Positions 9,018 through 18,017 of a DNA stretch of 64,000 nucleotides are shown piece by piece. How positions within the stretch are numbered: position 1 is the first letter of the stretch; each line of letters begins with the position of its first letter. The translations under genes and the position numbers were made by a program. Source of the stretch: Deinococcus cellulosilyticus NBRC 106333 = KACC 11606. GTDB lineage: Bacteria > Deinococcota > Deinococci > Deinococcales > Deinococcaceae. Below the pieces are notes generated by a model. It saw nothing but the letters and a program-made list of their open reading frames with translations. It ran no database searches and had not been told where the DNA came from. The DNA lies in NCBI RefSeq assembly GCF_007990775.1, contig NZ_BJXB01000007.1, forward strand, positions 155,353 through 219,352. The letters run 5' to 3'.

Positions 9018-9758
9018 ATGCCTTCTCAACTCAACGAATTTTTCACGCCAGCTGGAATTCATGTGCTCTCGACCCCATCCTCAGACCTGATTCCGGTGGT
9101 TTTTCTTGGAGGCATCTGCTGGACAGCAGAAACGGCCCGGAATGAACTGTTGAGGTACAGGCCGCATCAGGCCATCGCTTTCAGTTACCGGGGTCATGGT
9201 CAGAGTGCTTTTCGGGAAGGGCTGGGGATTCATGAGCTGAAAAAAGACCTGCTGGAGGTCGTCGAAACGATGGCCCTTCAAAAGTTCTGTCTGGTGGCCT
9301 ATTCCTTCTCTGTGCCTGTTGCCATCCTGTTTTCCAGAGCACATTCTGATCTGCTGAAGATGCTGGTCCTGATGGATTATCCTGCAGAGTCCAGAGAACG
9401 TCCTCTGTCCTGGGTTTCAGAAGTCCAGGCTGCCCTGCCCACAATGGACATCCGCACCATCGAGGGTCTCCAGCAGGACATCACCCAGCAGGAATTCTGG
9501 AAGGACCTTCAGGGGCTTCCATTTCCAGTGCTGCTGCTGCATGGAACGCAGGAAGACAGCCGAATTGCTCCAGTGCACCTGCAGAAATACCATCAACATG
9601 TGGACAGGCTTCTGGTGGAAAAGATGGAGGGGTCCGGTCACAACCTGTGGCAACCCGATCCAGAAGCTCCTTCCAGAAAGGTGCTCCAGCATCTGCACAA
9701 CATCATGCGTCCTGAGCAGTCAGGAGAATTTTCAGTTCCCTTTCCAGACGATGCCTGA
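9018..9758 (+). CDS. Alpha/beta hydrolase
   Basis: This is a 246-residue alpha/beta-fold hydrolase. The nucleophile elbow appears as AYSFS, a variant of G-x-S-x-G, with the serine after tyrosine. A FSYRGHGQS loop sits at the oxyanion position, LLLHGTQED supplies the candidate acid and GSGHNLW the catalytic histidine. The start at 9018 is the first ATG that gives a typical N-terminus. Its last 27 bp overlap the 3' end of the convergent large regulator gene. The substrate is unknown. Confidence 0.85.
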   Translation: MPSQLNEFFTPAGIHVLSTPSSDLIPVVFLGGICWTAETARNELLRYRPHQAIAFSYRGHGQSAFREGLGIHELKKDLLEVVETMALQKFCLVAYSFSVPVAILFSRAHSDLLKMLVLMDYPAESRERPLSWVSEVQAALPTMDIRTIEGLQQDITQQEFWKDLQGLPFPVLLLHGTQEDSRIAPVHLQKYHQHVDRLLVEKMEGSGHNLWQPDPEAPSRKVLQHLHNIMRPEQSGEFSVPFPDDA

Positions 9759-12700
9759 TCTGGTGGTCTCCAAAACCTCCAGAGCTGCCCGCACAGCAGG
9801 TTTGTTGAAATAATCCTGCTGATGCTCTTCTGGAACATGCAGGGGCACCCAGTTTTGCAGCCAGTCCCTCATGCGTTGCAGAACATCACAGTCAGCCTTG
9901 CCAGCAGTCACCTGAATCTGGTGCTGCACCATCAAAGGAAGCAGGGGATCTTCGAAAAGATCAGGAGCTTCAGGTTCCATCACACGGGCAGAAAGCTGCC
10001 GCGCAGTGTCGTGTTCCCCGAGTCTCAGGTGGGCCTGTGCCTGCAGGGTCAGCGCCCGCATTTGCAGGCCCTGTGACAGGCGGGGCAGGTTCAACACACG
10101 GTTTGTGAGCTCCAGGCTTTGAGCAGGTGCGGCCTTCTCGGCCTGCAACAGAAGAAATCTGGCCTGACCTTCAGGAAGGGGCACACGGCCCAGAAAATTT
10201 CCAGCTTCCCTGAAAGCAACCTGGGCCTCCTGCGGCTCACCTTTCATGCCCAGCACCTGCCCAAGCCGAATCCACGCCAGGCCCCAGCCTTCATCAAGGG
10301 GCTCAGGGTCCTGCAGAGCAGCAAGGGCAGCCTTTTCGCTGAGCTCCCATGCACCAAGCGCGCAGTACAGGTCTGCAAGTGCTCGTTCCAGCAGGCCAGC
10401 AGGCCGACCCACCTCCGGGAGCAGCACCCGGGCCTGTTCCAGATGCTGCAACGCCTCACGGTAACGGTGCTGCCCTGTCAGGTTGATGCCCAGTTTCACC
10501 AGATTGAAATACTGCACCGAACCCCGTTTCTCGGTCTGGCTGAGGCGGGCGTCCACCTGCTGGCGGACCTGTTCTGCCTGTGTCTGCTTCCCGGCTGCTT
10601 CCAGCATGTGGGCAGCAATCAGGCGGGCATAAGAAGCTCCGTACCCATCGCCCTGTTGCTCAAACAGCTGTGAGGCCTTCCCAAGGTGCTCGAGGGAGCG
10701 TTCATCCTGCCAGAGCAGCAAGTACGCCGCTCCGATGGACATGTGCAGGGCGGCCTGACTTTCAGCAGGCAGGCTTTCGAGCAGGGGCTGTGCCTGCTGC
10801 ATGGCTTCCAGGGTGCTTTCTGGATGCTTCTGGTGGGTGCGGGCCTCAATCAGCAGACGCAGCAGCTCTGCACGCACAACAGGGTGCTCCCCACCTGTGG
10901 ACTTCAGGCCATGGAGGCCGCACAGGGCAGCCTCTTCTGCCCCTGCAAAGTTGCGGTACAAAACCAGCTGGGTGATGGAAGCCGCAGCTGCAGCCCGCGC
11001 CTGCTGAAGGCCTGTGTGGGCCAGCCTTTGCAGGGCTTCCACGCCCGTGTCCAGCAGGCTTCCCAGATCATGCAGCCACAATCGCTCAAAGACCGCCGCG
11101 TGCCCTTCAAAGGCCTCTTCCCGTTTCCCACTGTCTTCATGACAACGTGCCCCCTGCTGGTACAGCTTTGCTGCATCCTGAAATTGCAGAAATCGGGCAG
11201 CTTCCCTGGCAGCCTGCACAAACAGAGGGGCAGCACGTTCTTTTTCTCCAGCCTGCAGCCAGTGTCTGGCCTGTCTGAGGGGCTGCTCTGCTCCCACCAC
11301 CAGAGCAGCCCGACGGTGAAGCCATGTGCTGATGGCCTCGGGGAGCCCGGAGAGCACCGCTTCCCTCAGCAGGTCATGGCTGAAACGGTGCCCCTGCACA
11401 AACTGTGCAGCATGAAGTTTTTCCCAGGCGTCCAGCACGTCCAGCAGCGGCTGCTGCAGCACATCCGAGAGCTGTTCCAGGGTGATGTCCTCCTCCCAGA
11501 TGGCTGCAGCCTGGGCCACCCTGAGGGTGGGGGCATCGAGGCGTTCCAGGCGCTTTTCGATGATCCTGCTGGCCCGACCCGACAGCAGTTTTGCAGGCAG
11601 AGTCTCGTCTTGCAGCCCGGTTTCCAGCAGGTGCCGGACGGTTTCCACCACGAAGAGTGGGACTCCGCCTGTGTAGCGGGTGATCCTGCGAACAGAAGCC
11701 TGTGGAAACCCAGCAAGGTTCAGCGAATCCAGCAGTCTGGTCACCTGGCTTTCGGTCAGGGCATTCACATCAATGATCCCTGCATCGTCTGTTTCCTGTG
11801 CCCTTTTGAGAAGGTGCAGCAAAGCAGCTGAGGCTTCATCTGTGCGGAAGGTGACGAACAACGGTGTGAGGAGCTGTCCACTGGAAAGCAGGTGACCCAG
11901 AAACTCCAGGGTGGCCCGGTCTGCGCACTGCAGGTCATCAAGCACCAGAATGCTGCTCTGCAGCAAAGCGAGGGTTCCCTGCAGCAGGCCATCAAGGAAC
12001 CTCAGGCGTTCCAGGTCCGAACGGATGGAGGGCTGGACCTCCTTTCCAAGTTCAGGCACCACCCGCGAGAGTTCCTGCGCCATCCAGGGGTGCAACAGGG
12101 TGTTTGGCTCGGATCGATGCTGGATCAGCTTGCGGATCAGGCGGGCCAGGGTGGCGTAAGGCACCTCACGGTCCCCGGGGCGGACTTCCAGCAGCAGCAC
12201 CTCCCCTTTGCTGTGGGCGAAATCCAGGGCCAGTCGGGTTTTGCCCGCCCCTGCTTCACCGCGCACAAAAATCACCTTTCTGTTTTTCCAGGCTGCTTCC
12301 AGCAACCCCCACTGTTCTTCACGCCCAATCAGGGCAGGCGGACGCAGCACCGAAAGCGGAATGTCTGGGGCAGCAGGCTTTTCCACAGGCACCTGAAGGC
12401 TGCCCTGCTGGATTTCCGCCAGCAGCTTCAGGGTGTCAGGCAGAGGGCTGGTGTTCAAGAGCTCCCCGAGAAGCGTCTGGCAGCGTTCAAAGGTCGCCAC
12501 TGCAGCCCCTCTGTCTCCGAGCAGGTACTGCAGCCGCATCACGGTGCGGTACCCTTCTTCACTTAAAGGCTCGGTGTGCACCACCTGCCAGGCGTACTCC
12601 AGGGCCGATGCCCAGTTGCCCTGCTTTTCCAGCAAAGCCGTCTGCTTTCTGAGGGCACGCAGGTGCAAATCGCGCAGGGTTTCCCTGGCCCCGGTCAGCC

Positions 12701-13112
12701 ATTCTGCAAAATCCGGGGTGTCGTCGTAATCTTCCCCTTCAAGAAGTTCCCCTTCATACTGCAACACGGCCTCTGCATTTCCCTGGTGGAACACTTCACG
12801 CAAGGTGCCCACATCCGAGGTGACCTCTGGTTTCAGGCGGATCTGCCCCACCCCTTCGATCAGGTCCGTTCCCGTGAGCACCCTCAAGCGCCGCAACAGT
12901 TGCCGCATGTTGCCCCTGGCAGTCTCCTCGCTGGAGTCCGGCCACAGCAGGCCTGCCAGTCGGTATTTGGGCGTTTCCCCTTCCAGGGCAAGGTAGGCCA
13001 GCACTGCAGCCGTCCGGCGTTCCAGGCGGTGGTGGGTGTCTGCCCCTTGCAGGGATGCACCCCCCAGCACAGAAAGGTGCCATCCGGCGGGGTTGGAGCT
13101 GTGTTCTGGCAT
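9732..13112 (-). CDS. Large AfsR/SARP-like transcriptional activator with AAA ATPase and TPR region
   Basis: This is a cytoplasmic regulator of 1126 residues. It has a winged-helix DNA-binding part (about residues 10-100), a bacterial transcriptional activation domain (about 100-240), a STAND-type ATPase with Walker A GEAGAGKT and Walker B SILVLDDLQ, and a long C-terminal helical region with TPR-like repeats. I place the start at the ATG at 13112, because a -10-like TACAAT sits exactly 7 nt upstream, which implies a leaderless mRNA; an in-frame ATG at 13133 is the alternative. The gene stands alone and its signal and targets are unknown. Confidence 0.88.
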   Translation of the reverse strand: MPEHSSNPAGWHLSVLGGASLQGADTHHRLERRTAAVLAYLALEGETPKYRLAGLLWPDSSEETARGNMRQLLRRLRVLTGTDLIEGVGQIRLKPEVTSDVGTLREVFHQGNAEAVLQYEGELLEGEDYDDTPDFAEWLTGARETLRDLHLRALRKQTALLEKQGNWASALEYAWQVVHTEPLSEEGYRTVMRLQYLLGDRGAAVATFERCQTLLGELLNTSPLPDTLKLLAEIQQGSLQVPVEKPAAPDIPLSVLRPPALIGREEQWGLLEAAWKNRKVIFVRGEAGAGKTRLALDFAHSKGEVLLLEVRPGDREVPYATLARLIRKLIQHRSEPNTLLHPWMAQELSRVVPELGKEVQPSIRSDLERLRFLDGLLQGTLALLQSSILVLDDLQCADRATLEFLGHLLSSGQLLTPLFVTFRTDEASAALLHLLKRAQETDDAGIIDVNALTESQVTRLLDSLNLAGFPQASVRRITRYTGGVPLFVVETVRHLLETGLQDETLPAKLLSGRASRIIEKRLERLDAPTLRVAQAAAIWEEDITLEQLSDVLQQPLLDVLDAWEKLHAAQFVQGHRFSHDLLREAVLSGLPEAISTWLHRRAALVVGAEQPLRQARHWLQAGEKERAAPLFVQAAREAARFLQFQDAAKLYQQGARCHEDSGKREEAFEGHAAVFERLWLHDLGSLLDTGVEALQRLAHTGLQQARAAAAASITQLVLYRNFAGAEEAALCGLHGLKSTGGEHPVVRAELLRLLIEARTHQKHPESTLEAMQQAQPLLESLPAESQAALHMSIGAAYLLLWQDERSLEHLGKASQLFEQQGDGYGASYARLIAAHMLEAAGKQTQAEQVRQQVDARLSQTEKRGSVQYFNLVKLGINLTGQHRYREALQHLEQARVLLPEVGRPAGLLERALADLYCALGAWELSEKAALAALQDPEPLDEGWGLAWIRLGQVLGMKGEPQEAQVAFREAGNFLGRVPLPEGQARFLLLQAEKAAPAQSLELTNRVLNLPRLSQGLQMRALTLQAQAHLRLGEHDTARQLSARVMEPEAPDLFEDPLLPLMVQHQIQVTAGKADCDVLQRMRDWLQNWVPLHVPEEHQQDYFNKPAVRAALEVLETTRSGIVWKGN

Positions 13113-13119
13113 GCTCCTG

Positions 13120-13125
13120 ATTGTA
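13120..13125 (-). promoter_or_regulatory. -10 element of a putative leaderless promoter
   Basis: TACAAT is read on the minus strand, 7 nt before the ATG at 13112. No convincing -35 was found. Confidence 0.5.
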
Positions 13126-13163
13126 CGGAACATGGGTCAGCAATCCTGTGATGGAGGGGGCTG

Positions 13164-15770
13164 TTATTTTTTCAGGCGGGTGACCTCCAGCGTCTGCTCC
13201 AGCGTCACCTGTCCATCCACCCGCACCTGCACCTGAATCAGGTTGAGGCCATCTGCAAGCATGACGCGCTGCACAAATTTGCCGTTGCGCAAGACAGCCT
13301 GCTGACCATTGATGCGCAACTCCATGTTCTCACCGGGGCCGAGCCGTTCCACCTCACCTTGCAGCACCACGTGTCTGGCATCCACGGTGCTGCGGTGTTT
13401 CACCCCTTCAAGCTGCATGCGCACAGCCCGCACCGGGTCTCCCACCTGAAACGCCTTTGCCAGTCCCTGCCGTTTGCTGCGGCTTCCAGAAGCGTCCAGT
13501 GCAGAGAGCACAAAGCCTCCCCGGGGAATCAGGCTGTCGTTGTCCTGCGGGCTCGCGAAATTCCAGTCCCTGGCCTGCTGCAGGTTCTTGCCTGAAACCA
13601 CCCGGCCCTGTGCATCCACAGTGACCTCGACCCCGAACTTTGTGGTGGAGGTGCTTGCCCCGTAAGCCTGGGTGTAAAGCACCAGTTGCCCCGTTCCTCT
13701 TGGCACGTTCACCCCGTCCAGGGTCAACGGGACACCAGAGGGGGTGCTCACCGAAATCCAGCTTTGCCGGGTGTACTGCTGGTCTGCGAGACCTGCCCGG
13801 ATGGTGTCCAGGTTGGCGGTGCTGTACTCAAAAAGCAGGATGCCACTGCTGTAGGTGCGGTGCAGTTGCAGCAGTTCACGCAGAAGGTCAGGGTCGGAGA
13901 GGTTTTCGAGGCCCACCCCGCCAAGCAGGGGTTTGTGGTCCTTTGAGACGATCCCGGCAATGGTGAGGTCCTGCAGGACACTGAAAGGATCGTTCTGGTA
14001 GGTCCCCAGCATCACGAAATCCAGAGCTGGAAGGTAACCGGTCTGGCTGTACTCGGGGGTGTAGATCCGCCCGTTGACCAGTGAGAGGCGCGGATCGTAC
14101 TGGAATTCCGGGCTGGCCCAGTTGATGCCCACCTCATACAGGTTGTCGTAGGAAGGACCGACGTACTGGCCCAGTTGCAGGTCCCGGCCCTTTGCCTTGT
14201 AACGGTCCACCACAGTGCGAACTTCTTTGACAAAGCTGCCAATCACCCCTGCACGGAACGTCCACCAGTCGTTGTAAAGGGGACCTTCCTGGCGGGCAAA
14301 ACTGCCATCCGGTTGCTGCACCCAGCGGTACACATCGTCCGGCCAGCGGGACACCGCCTTCCCAAGAGGCTTCAGGTGCCCATCGAACGCCTCACGGGTG
14401 TAGGTGGAGAAATCTGCAAAGCCCCCATCAAACCTCGTGCGGTCCAGAATCAGACCGTCCACATCGTAATTTTTGAGGATTTCCTCGATGGTTTTCAGCT
14501 GCATGTCCCGCACCTGATGGTGCACCGGGTTCACGAACAGCACCACCCTGCCGGGACCTTTGCTCTGCCGGACCGGGAGGATCTGGCCTCCGTCCTCCGG
14601 GCGGTACACCTGCTCTTCCCAGGTCGGATGCTGCTGGATCAGGGCACTTTCCTGCATGCTGCCCTCCCCGAAGGTGTTGATGGCGGCGTACAGTTTGAGG
14701 CCCAGCAGGTGCGCCCCACGCACAAATTCAGCCAGCAAATCCAGGTTGGGGTTTGCCCCCTGGCGGGCAGCAGACACCATGCTGCTGACGTGGGGCCTCC
14801 CGGTCAGGTCGTTTTTCAGGTAGCTGACAAAACCCTCGTAGCCTTTCACGTCCAGCGCAATGTGGGTGATGCCGCTGTTCTTGGCTTTCACCAGGTACTG
14901 GTAGATGTCTTCCCTGCTGCGCAGACGCATGCTGGTGTACTGCTCCATCCACATGAAGACAGGCTGGGAGACCTGTGGGGCGGGCTTCACCTGCCGGATC
15001 AACTGGCTGCGTTCGATTTTCTGTCCGGCCCTGAGCAGGGTGAAGCCCAGTTCATTCAGTCCGGGTTTCAGGCTGGCCTGCACCGTGAAAGATCCGTCCC
15101 CCTGCACTTCCACAGGCTGACCCTGGAAGGTGATGGGCATCGGCTGATCTGGCAGGTAAGGATAGATTCTGCCCCCCAGCACCACCTCTTGATCGGTGGT
15201 GCTGAAGACCTGCGCTCCTTTCAATTGCAAGATGGGCCTGACGGTGTTTCCTGCAACACGCTGCACCGTGACCTCCTGTTGATCGGCCAGCAGGTGCACC
15301 CGGGCTCCGGGTTTCATGCGGGTTGCCACGAATTTCTTGAAGTTGTGTTTCTGGTAGCTGGTGTCAAAAGCCAGCACCACGTAACCCCCATCTGGAATGG
15401 GCAGTGGCGTGGGCTCCTTCTCCCACACCGGAACCTGCCCTTCACTGGAGGGGTTCACCACACCTGTCACCTGTCCAGCGGCATTGACCTGTGCTCCAAC
15501 GGCAAATCGGGGAATGGTCACCGAGTCCCCGAACACCCGTGAAAACAGCGCAAGGTAATTGGAGGTGTTGTGGGCGAAATCTTCCATCACGGCTTCATTG
15601 ACGAACCCAATCCTCTGCCGTTCCACCGGAGGGTCCAGGGTTTCAATTTCCAGCACAATCTGAGAAGGGTCAATGCCAGCACCCGGGGTGGCATCCTGGG
15701 CAAATGCAGGTGCTGTGAGCAGCAACAGTCCCAGGGGGATCAGGGAGATGCGGACCTTGTGGTTTTTCAC
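13164..15770 (-). CDS. Secreted glycosyl hydrolase-like 10 (YngK-type) protein
   Basis: This is a large exported protein of about 868 residues. I choose the GTG at 15770, because it opens directly with a signal peptide (VKNHKVRISLIPLGLLLLTAPAFAQ) and lies 9 nt after a TATAAT box. An N-terminal region of about 270 residues includes Ig-like beta segments. A TIM-barrel-like part then resembles the family-10-like glycosidases (SGITHIALDVKGYEGFVSY, GLKLYAAINTFGEG, VDGLILDRTRFDGGFADFS). A beta-rich C-terminus follows. The substrate is unknown; peptidoglycan or S-layer glycan is possible by analogy with YngK-type proteins. Confidence 0.78.
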   Translation of the reverse strand: MKNHKVRISLIPLGLLLLTAPAFAQDATPGAGIDPSQIVLEIETLDPPVERQRIGFVNEAVMEDFAHNTSNYLALFSRVFGDSVTIPRFAVGAQVNAAGQVTGVVNPSSEGQVPVWEKEPTPLPIPDGGYVVLAFDTSYQKHNFKKFVATRMKPGARVHLLADQQEVTVQRVAGNTVRPILQLKGAQVFSTTDQEVVLGGRIYPYLPDQPMPITFQGQPVEVQGDGSFTVQASLKPGLNELGFTLLRAGQKIERSQLIRQVKPAPQVSQPVFMWMEQYTSMRLRSREDIYQYLVKAKNSGITHIALDVKGYEGFVSYLKNDLTGRPHVSSMVSAARQGANPNLDLLAEFVRGAHLLGLKLYAAINTFGEGSMQESALIQQHPTWEEQVYRPEDGGQILPVRQSKGPGRVVLFVNPVHHQVRDMQLKTIEEILKNYDVDGLILDRTRFDGGFADFSTYTREAFDGHLKPLGKAVSRWPDDVYRWVQQPDGSFARQEGPLYNDWWTFRAGVIGSFVKEVRTVVDRYKAKGRDLQLGQYVGPSYDNLYEVGINWASPEFQYDPRLSLVNGRIYTPEYSQTGYLPALDFVMLGTYQNDPFSVLQDLTIAGIVSKDHKPLLGGVGLENLSDPDLLRELLQLHRTYSSGILLFEYSTANLDTIRAGLADQQYTRQSWISVSTPSGVPLTLDGVNVPRGTGQLVLYTQAYGASTSTTKFGVEVTVDAQGRVVSGKNLQQARDWNFASPQDNDSLIPRGGFVLSALDASGSRSKRQGLAKAFQVGDPVRAVRMQLEGVKHRSTVDARHVVLQGEVERLGPGENMELRINGQQAVLRNGKFVQRVMLADGLNLIQVQVRVDGQVTLEQTLEVTRLKK

Positions 15771-15779
15771 GATGAAGCC

Positions 15780-15785
15780 ATTATA
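15780..15785 (-). promoter_or_regulatory. -10 element of a putative leaderless promoter
   Basis: A perfect TATAAT on the minus strand is separated by 9 nt from the GTG start at 15770. No ribosome binding site fits between them. Confidence 0.6.
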
Positions 15786-15838
15786 GGGGGGCAGGTTCAG
15801 CCTTTTTGTGTGAATCCATGGACTGTACACAGCTCAGG

Positions 15839-15865
15839 TTTTTGGAGCTTCAAAAATCCAGAGCT
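15839..15865. repeat. Copy of the dispersed plasmid motif (site A)
   Basis: TTTTTGGAGCTTCAAAAATC followed by CAGAGCT matches the motif found repeatedly around parA and the replication gene. It sits just 3' of the HAD phosphatase gene. Confidence 0.7.
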
Positions 15866-15886
15866 GCAAGAGAATTGCGTGTTTCG

Positions 15887-16678
15887 TCATCTCTTGAGCT
15901 GGAAACCCTGTGCAACAAAACGGTCCAGCCACTCTGGCAGGCCAACCAGCGGACAGCTCACCTGATCCTGGCAGATGCCATTCAGGTAAGGCATGTCTCC
16001 CACCTGAACGGCGTGACCTGCGGCCTGCAGCATTTCCAGGTCGTTGTCACTGTCCCCAAATGCAATGGTTTCATCCATCGACACCTGCAGCAATTCTGCG
16101 ATGGTCTGCAAGGTCAGGTGTTTTTTCGCCTGACGTGCATACAGGTTCACACAATCGGTGTAAGGAGGAATCCCTCCGGTGACATTGAGGTCTGGCAGGG
16201 CTGAGAGCAGGCGTTCCCGCATGATTGGCGCATCCTCACCCATGAACATCACATGCAAAACGTCATGGTCTGCCATGTCCGTAAGGGGGAGGATGTGCCC
16301 TCCTGGCCGCCCCGGGTCCCATCTCGGGTCATCACAATCGAAAACAAAATTCACAGGACGGTCTGTGATGGCAGATCCCACCACGGTGAGTTTCAAATCC
16401 CCCAGCAAATCCAGCGCGGTCTGCACTTCAATTTCTGAGAGAAAATGCCGGGACACGCATCTGTCAGCCACAAAAATGCGGTTGCCGTTTCCCAGAGCCC
16501 AGGCATCAGGCTGAACAAGGTCCAGAATCTGTGGAGGCAGCACAAAACGACCCGTGATCAGTGCGATCTTGCATTCTTGCTGCCTGAGGGTCTTCAGTTG
16601 TTCTGCAAGCTGGGGGGCATGGGTTTTGGTGGATTCGTCGATCAGGGTTCCATCAAGGTCAAATGCAAGAAGAGGCAT
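15887..16678 (-). CDS. HAD-superfamily (Cof/YidA-type) phosphatase
   Basis: This is a 263-residue phosphohydrolase. The start at 16678 is chosen because the protein then opens with the nucleophile motif FDLDGTLID, and because a TATATT -10 box lies 7 nt upstream. Motif II is IALITGR and motif III/IV is IAFGDSDNDLEML with the metal-binding aspartates; a C2-type cap lies between them. Such enzymes dephosphorylate sugar phosphates or nucleotides; the substrate here is unknown. The gene is bracketed by two copies of the dispersed plasmid motif. Confidence 0.92.
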   Translation of the reverse strand: MPLLAFDLDGTLIDESTKTHAPQLAEQLKTLRQQECKIALITGRFVLPPQILDLVQPDAWALGNGNRIFVADRCVSRHFLSEIEVQTALDLLGDLKLTVVGSAITDRPVNFVFDCDDPRWDPGRPGGHILPLTDMADHDVLHVMFMGEDAPIMRERLLSALPDLNVTGGIPPYTDCVNLYARQAKKHLTLQTIAELLQVSMDETIAFGDSDNDLEMLQAAGHAVQVGDMPYLNGICQDQVSCPLVGLPEWLDRFVAQGFQLKR

Positions 16679-16685
16679 ACTGCCC

Positions 16686-16691
16686 AATATA
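16686..16691 (-). promoter_or_regulatory. -10 element of a leaderless promoter
   Basis: TATATT on the minus strand is followed by GGGCAGT and the ATG at 16678, which is the 7-nt spacing expected for a transcript starting at the start codon. Confidence 0.6.
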
Positions 16692-16879
16692 GTGGGCCTC
16701 TTGCACCTCTCGTGGTGGTGACACAGACATCTGGGTCCAGACCTGCCACAAAAAATCCGGGTTCGACGCACCTGTGTCACCCGGAAAAGGAAAGGATTGC
16801 AGGTCACGTGGGTCTGCGACCTGCTGCTCACCGACATTGTGAGCCTCTTCTGTCAAGTTCAGGTCAGAATGCAGGCCAG

Positions 16880-16910
16880 TTTTTGGAGCTCTGAAAATCC
16901 AGAGCTCCAG
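16880..16910. repeat. Copy of the dispersed plasmid motif with perfect hairpin (site B)
   Basis: TTTTT is followed by GGAGCTCTG, a 6-nt loop and CAGAGCTCC, a 9-bp perfect inverted repeat. It lies just beyond the stop of the leftward small gene at 16927, so it may also terminate that transcript. Confidence 0.75.
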
Positions 16911-16926
16911 AGATTGCAGGGCCAGT

Positions 16927-17193
16927 CTAAAACAACTCTCCTTTTTCCCACGCTTTGAACACCAGACCCCTGCCCTGCTGAAAGTCTTCAAGCTGGGAAA
17001 GGGCGTCCATGGCTGCCTCAAGCAGCAGCACTTCGGTTTGCAGCATTTCCAGAGATTCACCATCCTGCTGAAGGTGCCTCTGGTATTCTTCAGGAGAAAG
17101 TTCCTGCAGTTTGTTGAGGTAACCCGTCAGCAGGGCACGCTGCAGTTTCAGGTCCTGCAAGGTGCTCTTGTGGGTGCGGGTGTGGGGTTTCAT
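16927..17193 (-). CDS. Small coiled-coil protein of unknown function
   Basis: I do not recognise this 88-residue protein. It is highly charged and predicted mostly helical (LQDLKLQRALLTGYLNKLQEL, LEMLQTEVLLLEAAMDALSQL), compatible with a two-helix coiled coil. The ATG at 17193 is preceded by GAGGGGG at about 10 nt; an in-frame TTG at 17217 is possible. It has no signal peptide or membrane segment. Confidence 0.6.
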   Translation of the reverse strand: MKPHTRTHKSTLQDLKLQRALLTGYLNKLQELSPEEYQRHLQQDGESLEMLQTEVLLLEAAMDALSQLEDFQQGRGLVFKAWEKGELF

Positions 17194-17381
17194 GCAAGGT
17201 GCCCCCTCAGGATGCAATGAAAGCTGGATGTTTCCAGCGCACGAAAAACAGGCATCTCCGAACCACGGGTTGTGGGATCTGTCCAGATCGGATTGATCTG
17301 GATTTTTTTATTCTACAACGGAATGGTGGGGTTGCCCATTCCGGAATTCCAGATCAACATCCCACTTGATCAGACAGAAAA

Positions 17382-17406
17382 GGCCCCAGAGCAGTCCTCT
17401 GAGGCC
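17382..17406 (-). terminator. Rho-independent terminator for the 40-residue membrane peptide gene
   Basis: A 10-bp stem with one mismatch (GGCCTCAGAGG paired to CTCTGGGGCC on the minus strand) is followed by TTTTC. It lies 16 bp past the small gene's stop. Confidence 0.65.
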
Positions 17407-17421
17407 AGGCTTGCAGGGGTT

Positions 17422-17544
17422 TCAGTAAAACAATCGGGTCCAGCGCACACTGGATTCACGTCCCCGCACCGAGCACATCTGGCTGAGCACCACTGCACCT
17501 ACCAGTCCTGCCAGCACCAGAAGGGACCACAGCACCTTTGTCAT
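17422..17544 (-). CDS. Small membrane peptide, 40 residues
   Basis: This short gene has complete signals. A strong AGGAGG lies 12 nt before the ATG at 17544, and a hairpin terminator follows the TGA. The product begins MTKVLWSLLVLAGLVGAVVL, one hydrophobic segment (about residues 4-20), then a cysteine (QMCSV) and a short basic tail rich in Arg. It could be a single-pass membrane peptide or a signal peptide with a tiny mature part. No family is recognised. Confidence 0.6.
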   Translation of the reverse strand: MTKVLWSLLVLAGLVGAVVLSQMCSVRGRESSVRWTRLFY

Positions 17545-17643
17545 CAGAACATGACCTCCTACAAAAGCAGTGTACCTGCATCGGTGCGCTTCACTCTGAA
17601 GGGTTTCCCACGTTCCGAGCTTTTGATGCTGTGGGCGATTTCT

Positions 17644-17961
17644 TCAGCTGCTTCCGTGGCTTTCCACAGTGATGTATTCCCTGTGGAAATGCTCCTCTTG
17701 AAGCATGGGGAGCCCTACCGATTGCCAGTAAAACACGCAGTCGCGGATCACCTGCAACACCTGGGCGTCCTGGTTGTGCTGCAAGAACCCCTGGGTGAGG
17801 ACCAGCGAGACCCCCCGGGCAGGCACCTCACGAAGAACCGTCAGAACGATGCTGGATGCGACATCCATCTCACTGCGCACCATCAGGCCTGGATCGGTGA
17901 AGGCCACCACCTGCTGGAGGTACTTTCCGAGTTGGTCTGTGGTTCGGGAGGTGACTTCCAT
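17644..17961 (-). CDS. Conserved-looking hypothetical protein
   Basis: This 105-residue protein is unknown to me. It is cytoplasmic, with a mixed alpha/beta pattern: a beta-rich centre (MDVASSIVLTVLREVPARGVSLVLTQGFL) and a C-terminal helix ending FYWQSVGLPMLQEEHFHREYI. The ATG at 17961 lies 6 nt behind TAAGAT, which suggests a leaderless mRNA. It is the middle of three small leftward genes between 17.4 and 18.4 kb, with gaps too large to call an operon. Confidence 0.55.
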   Translation of the reverse strand: MEVTSRTTDQLGKYLQQVVAFTDPGLMVRSEMDVASSIVLTVLREVPARGVSLVLTQGFLQHNQDAQVLQVIRDCVFYWQSVGLPMLQEEHFHREYITVESHGSS

Positions 17962-18017
17962 GGCTTCATCTTAAATCCAGAGCAGGCCTTCATTTTGTTG
18001 ATTTTCCAACAGCTGCC

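Noticed and set aside
14175..15542. A 455-codon rightward frame inside the glycosidase-like gene
   Set aside because: It is antisense to a signal-peptide-bearing protein with recognisable motifs.
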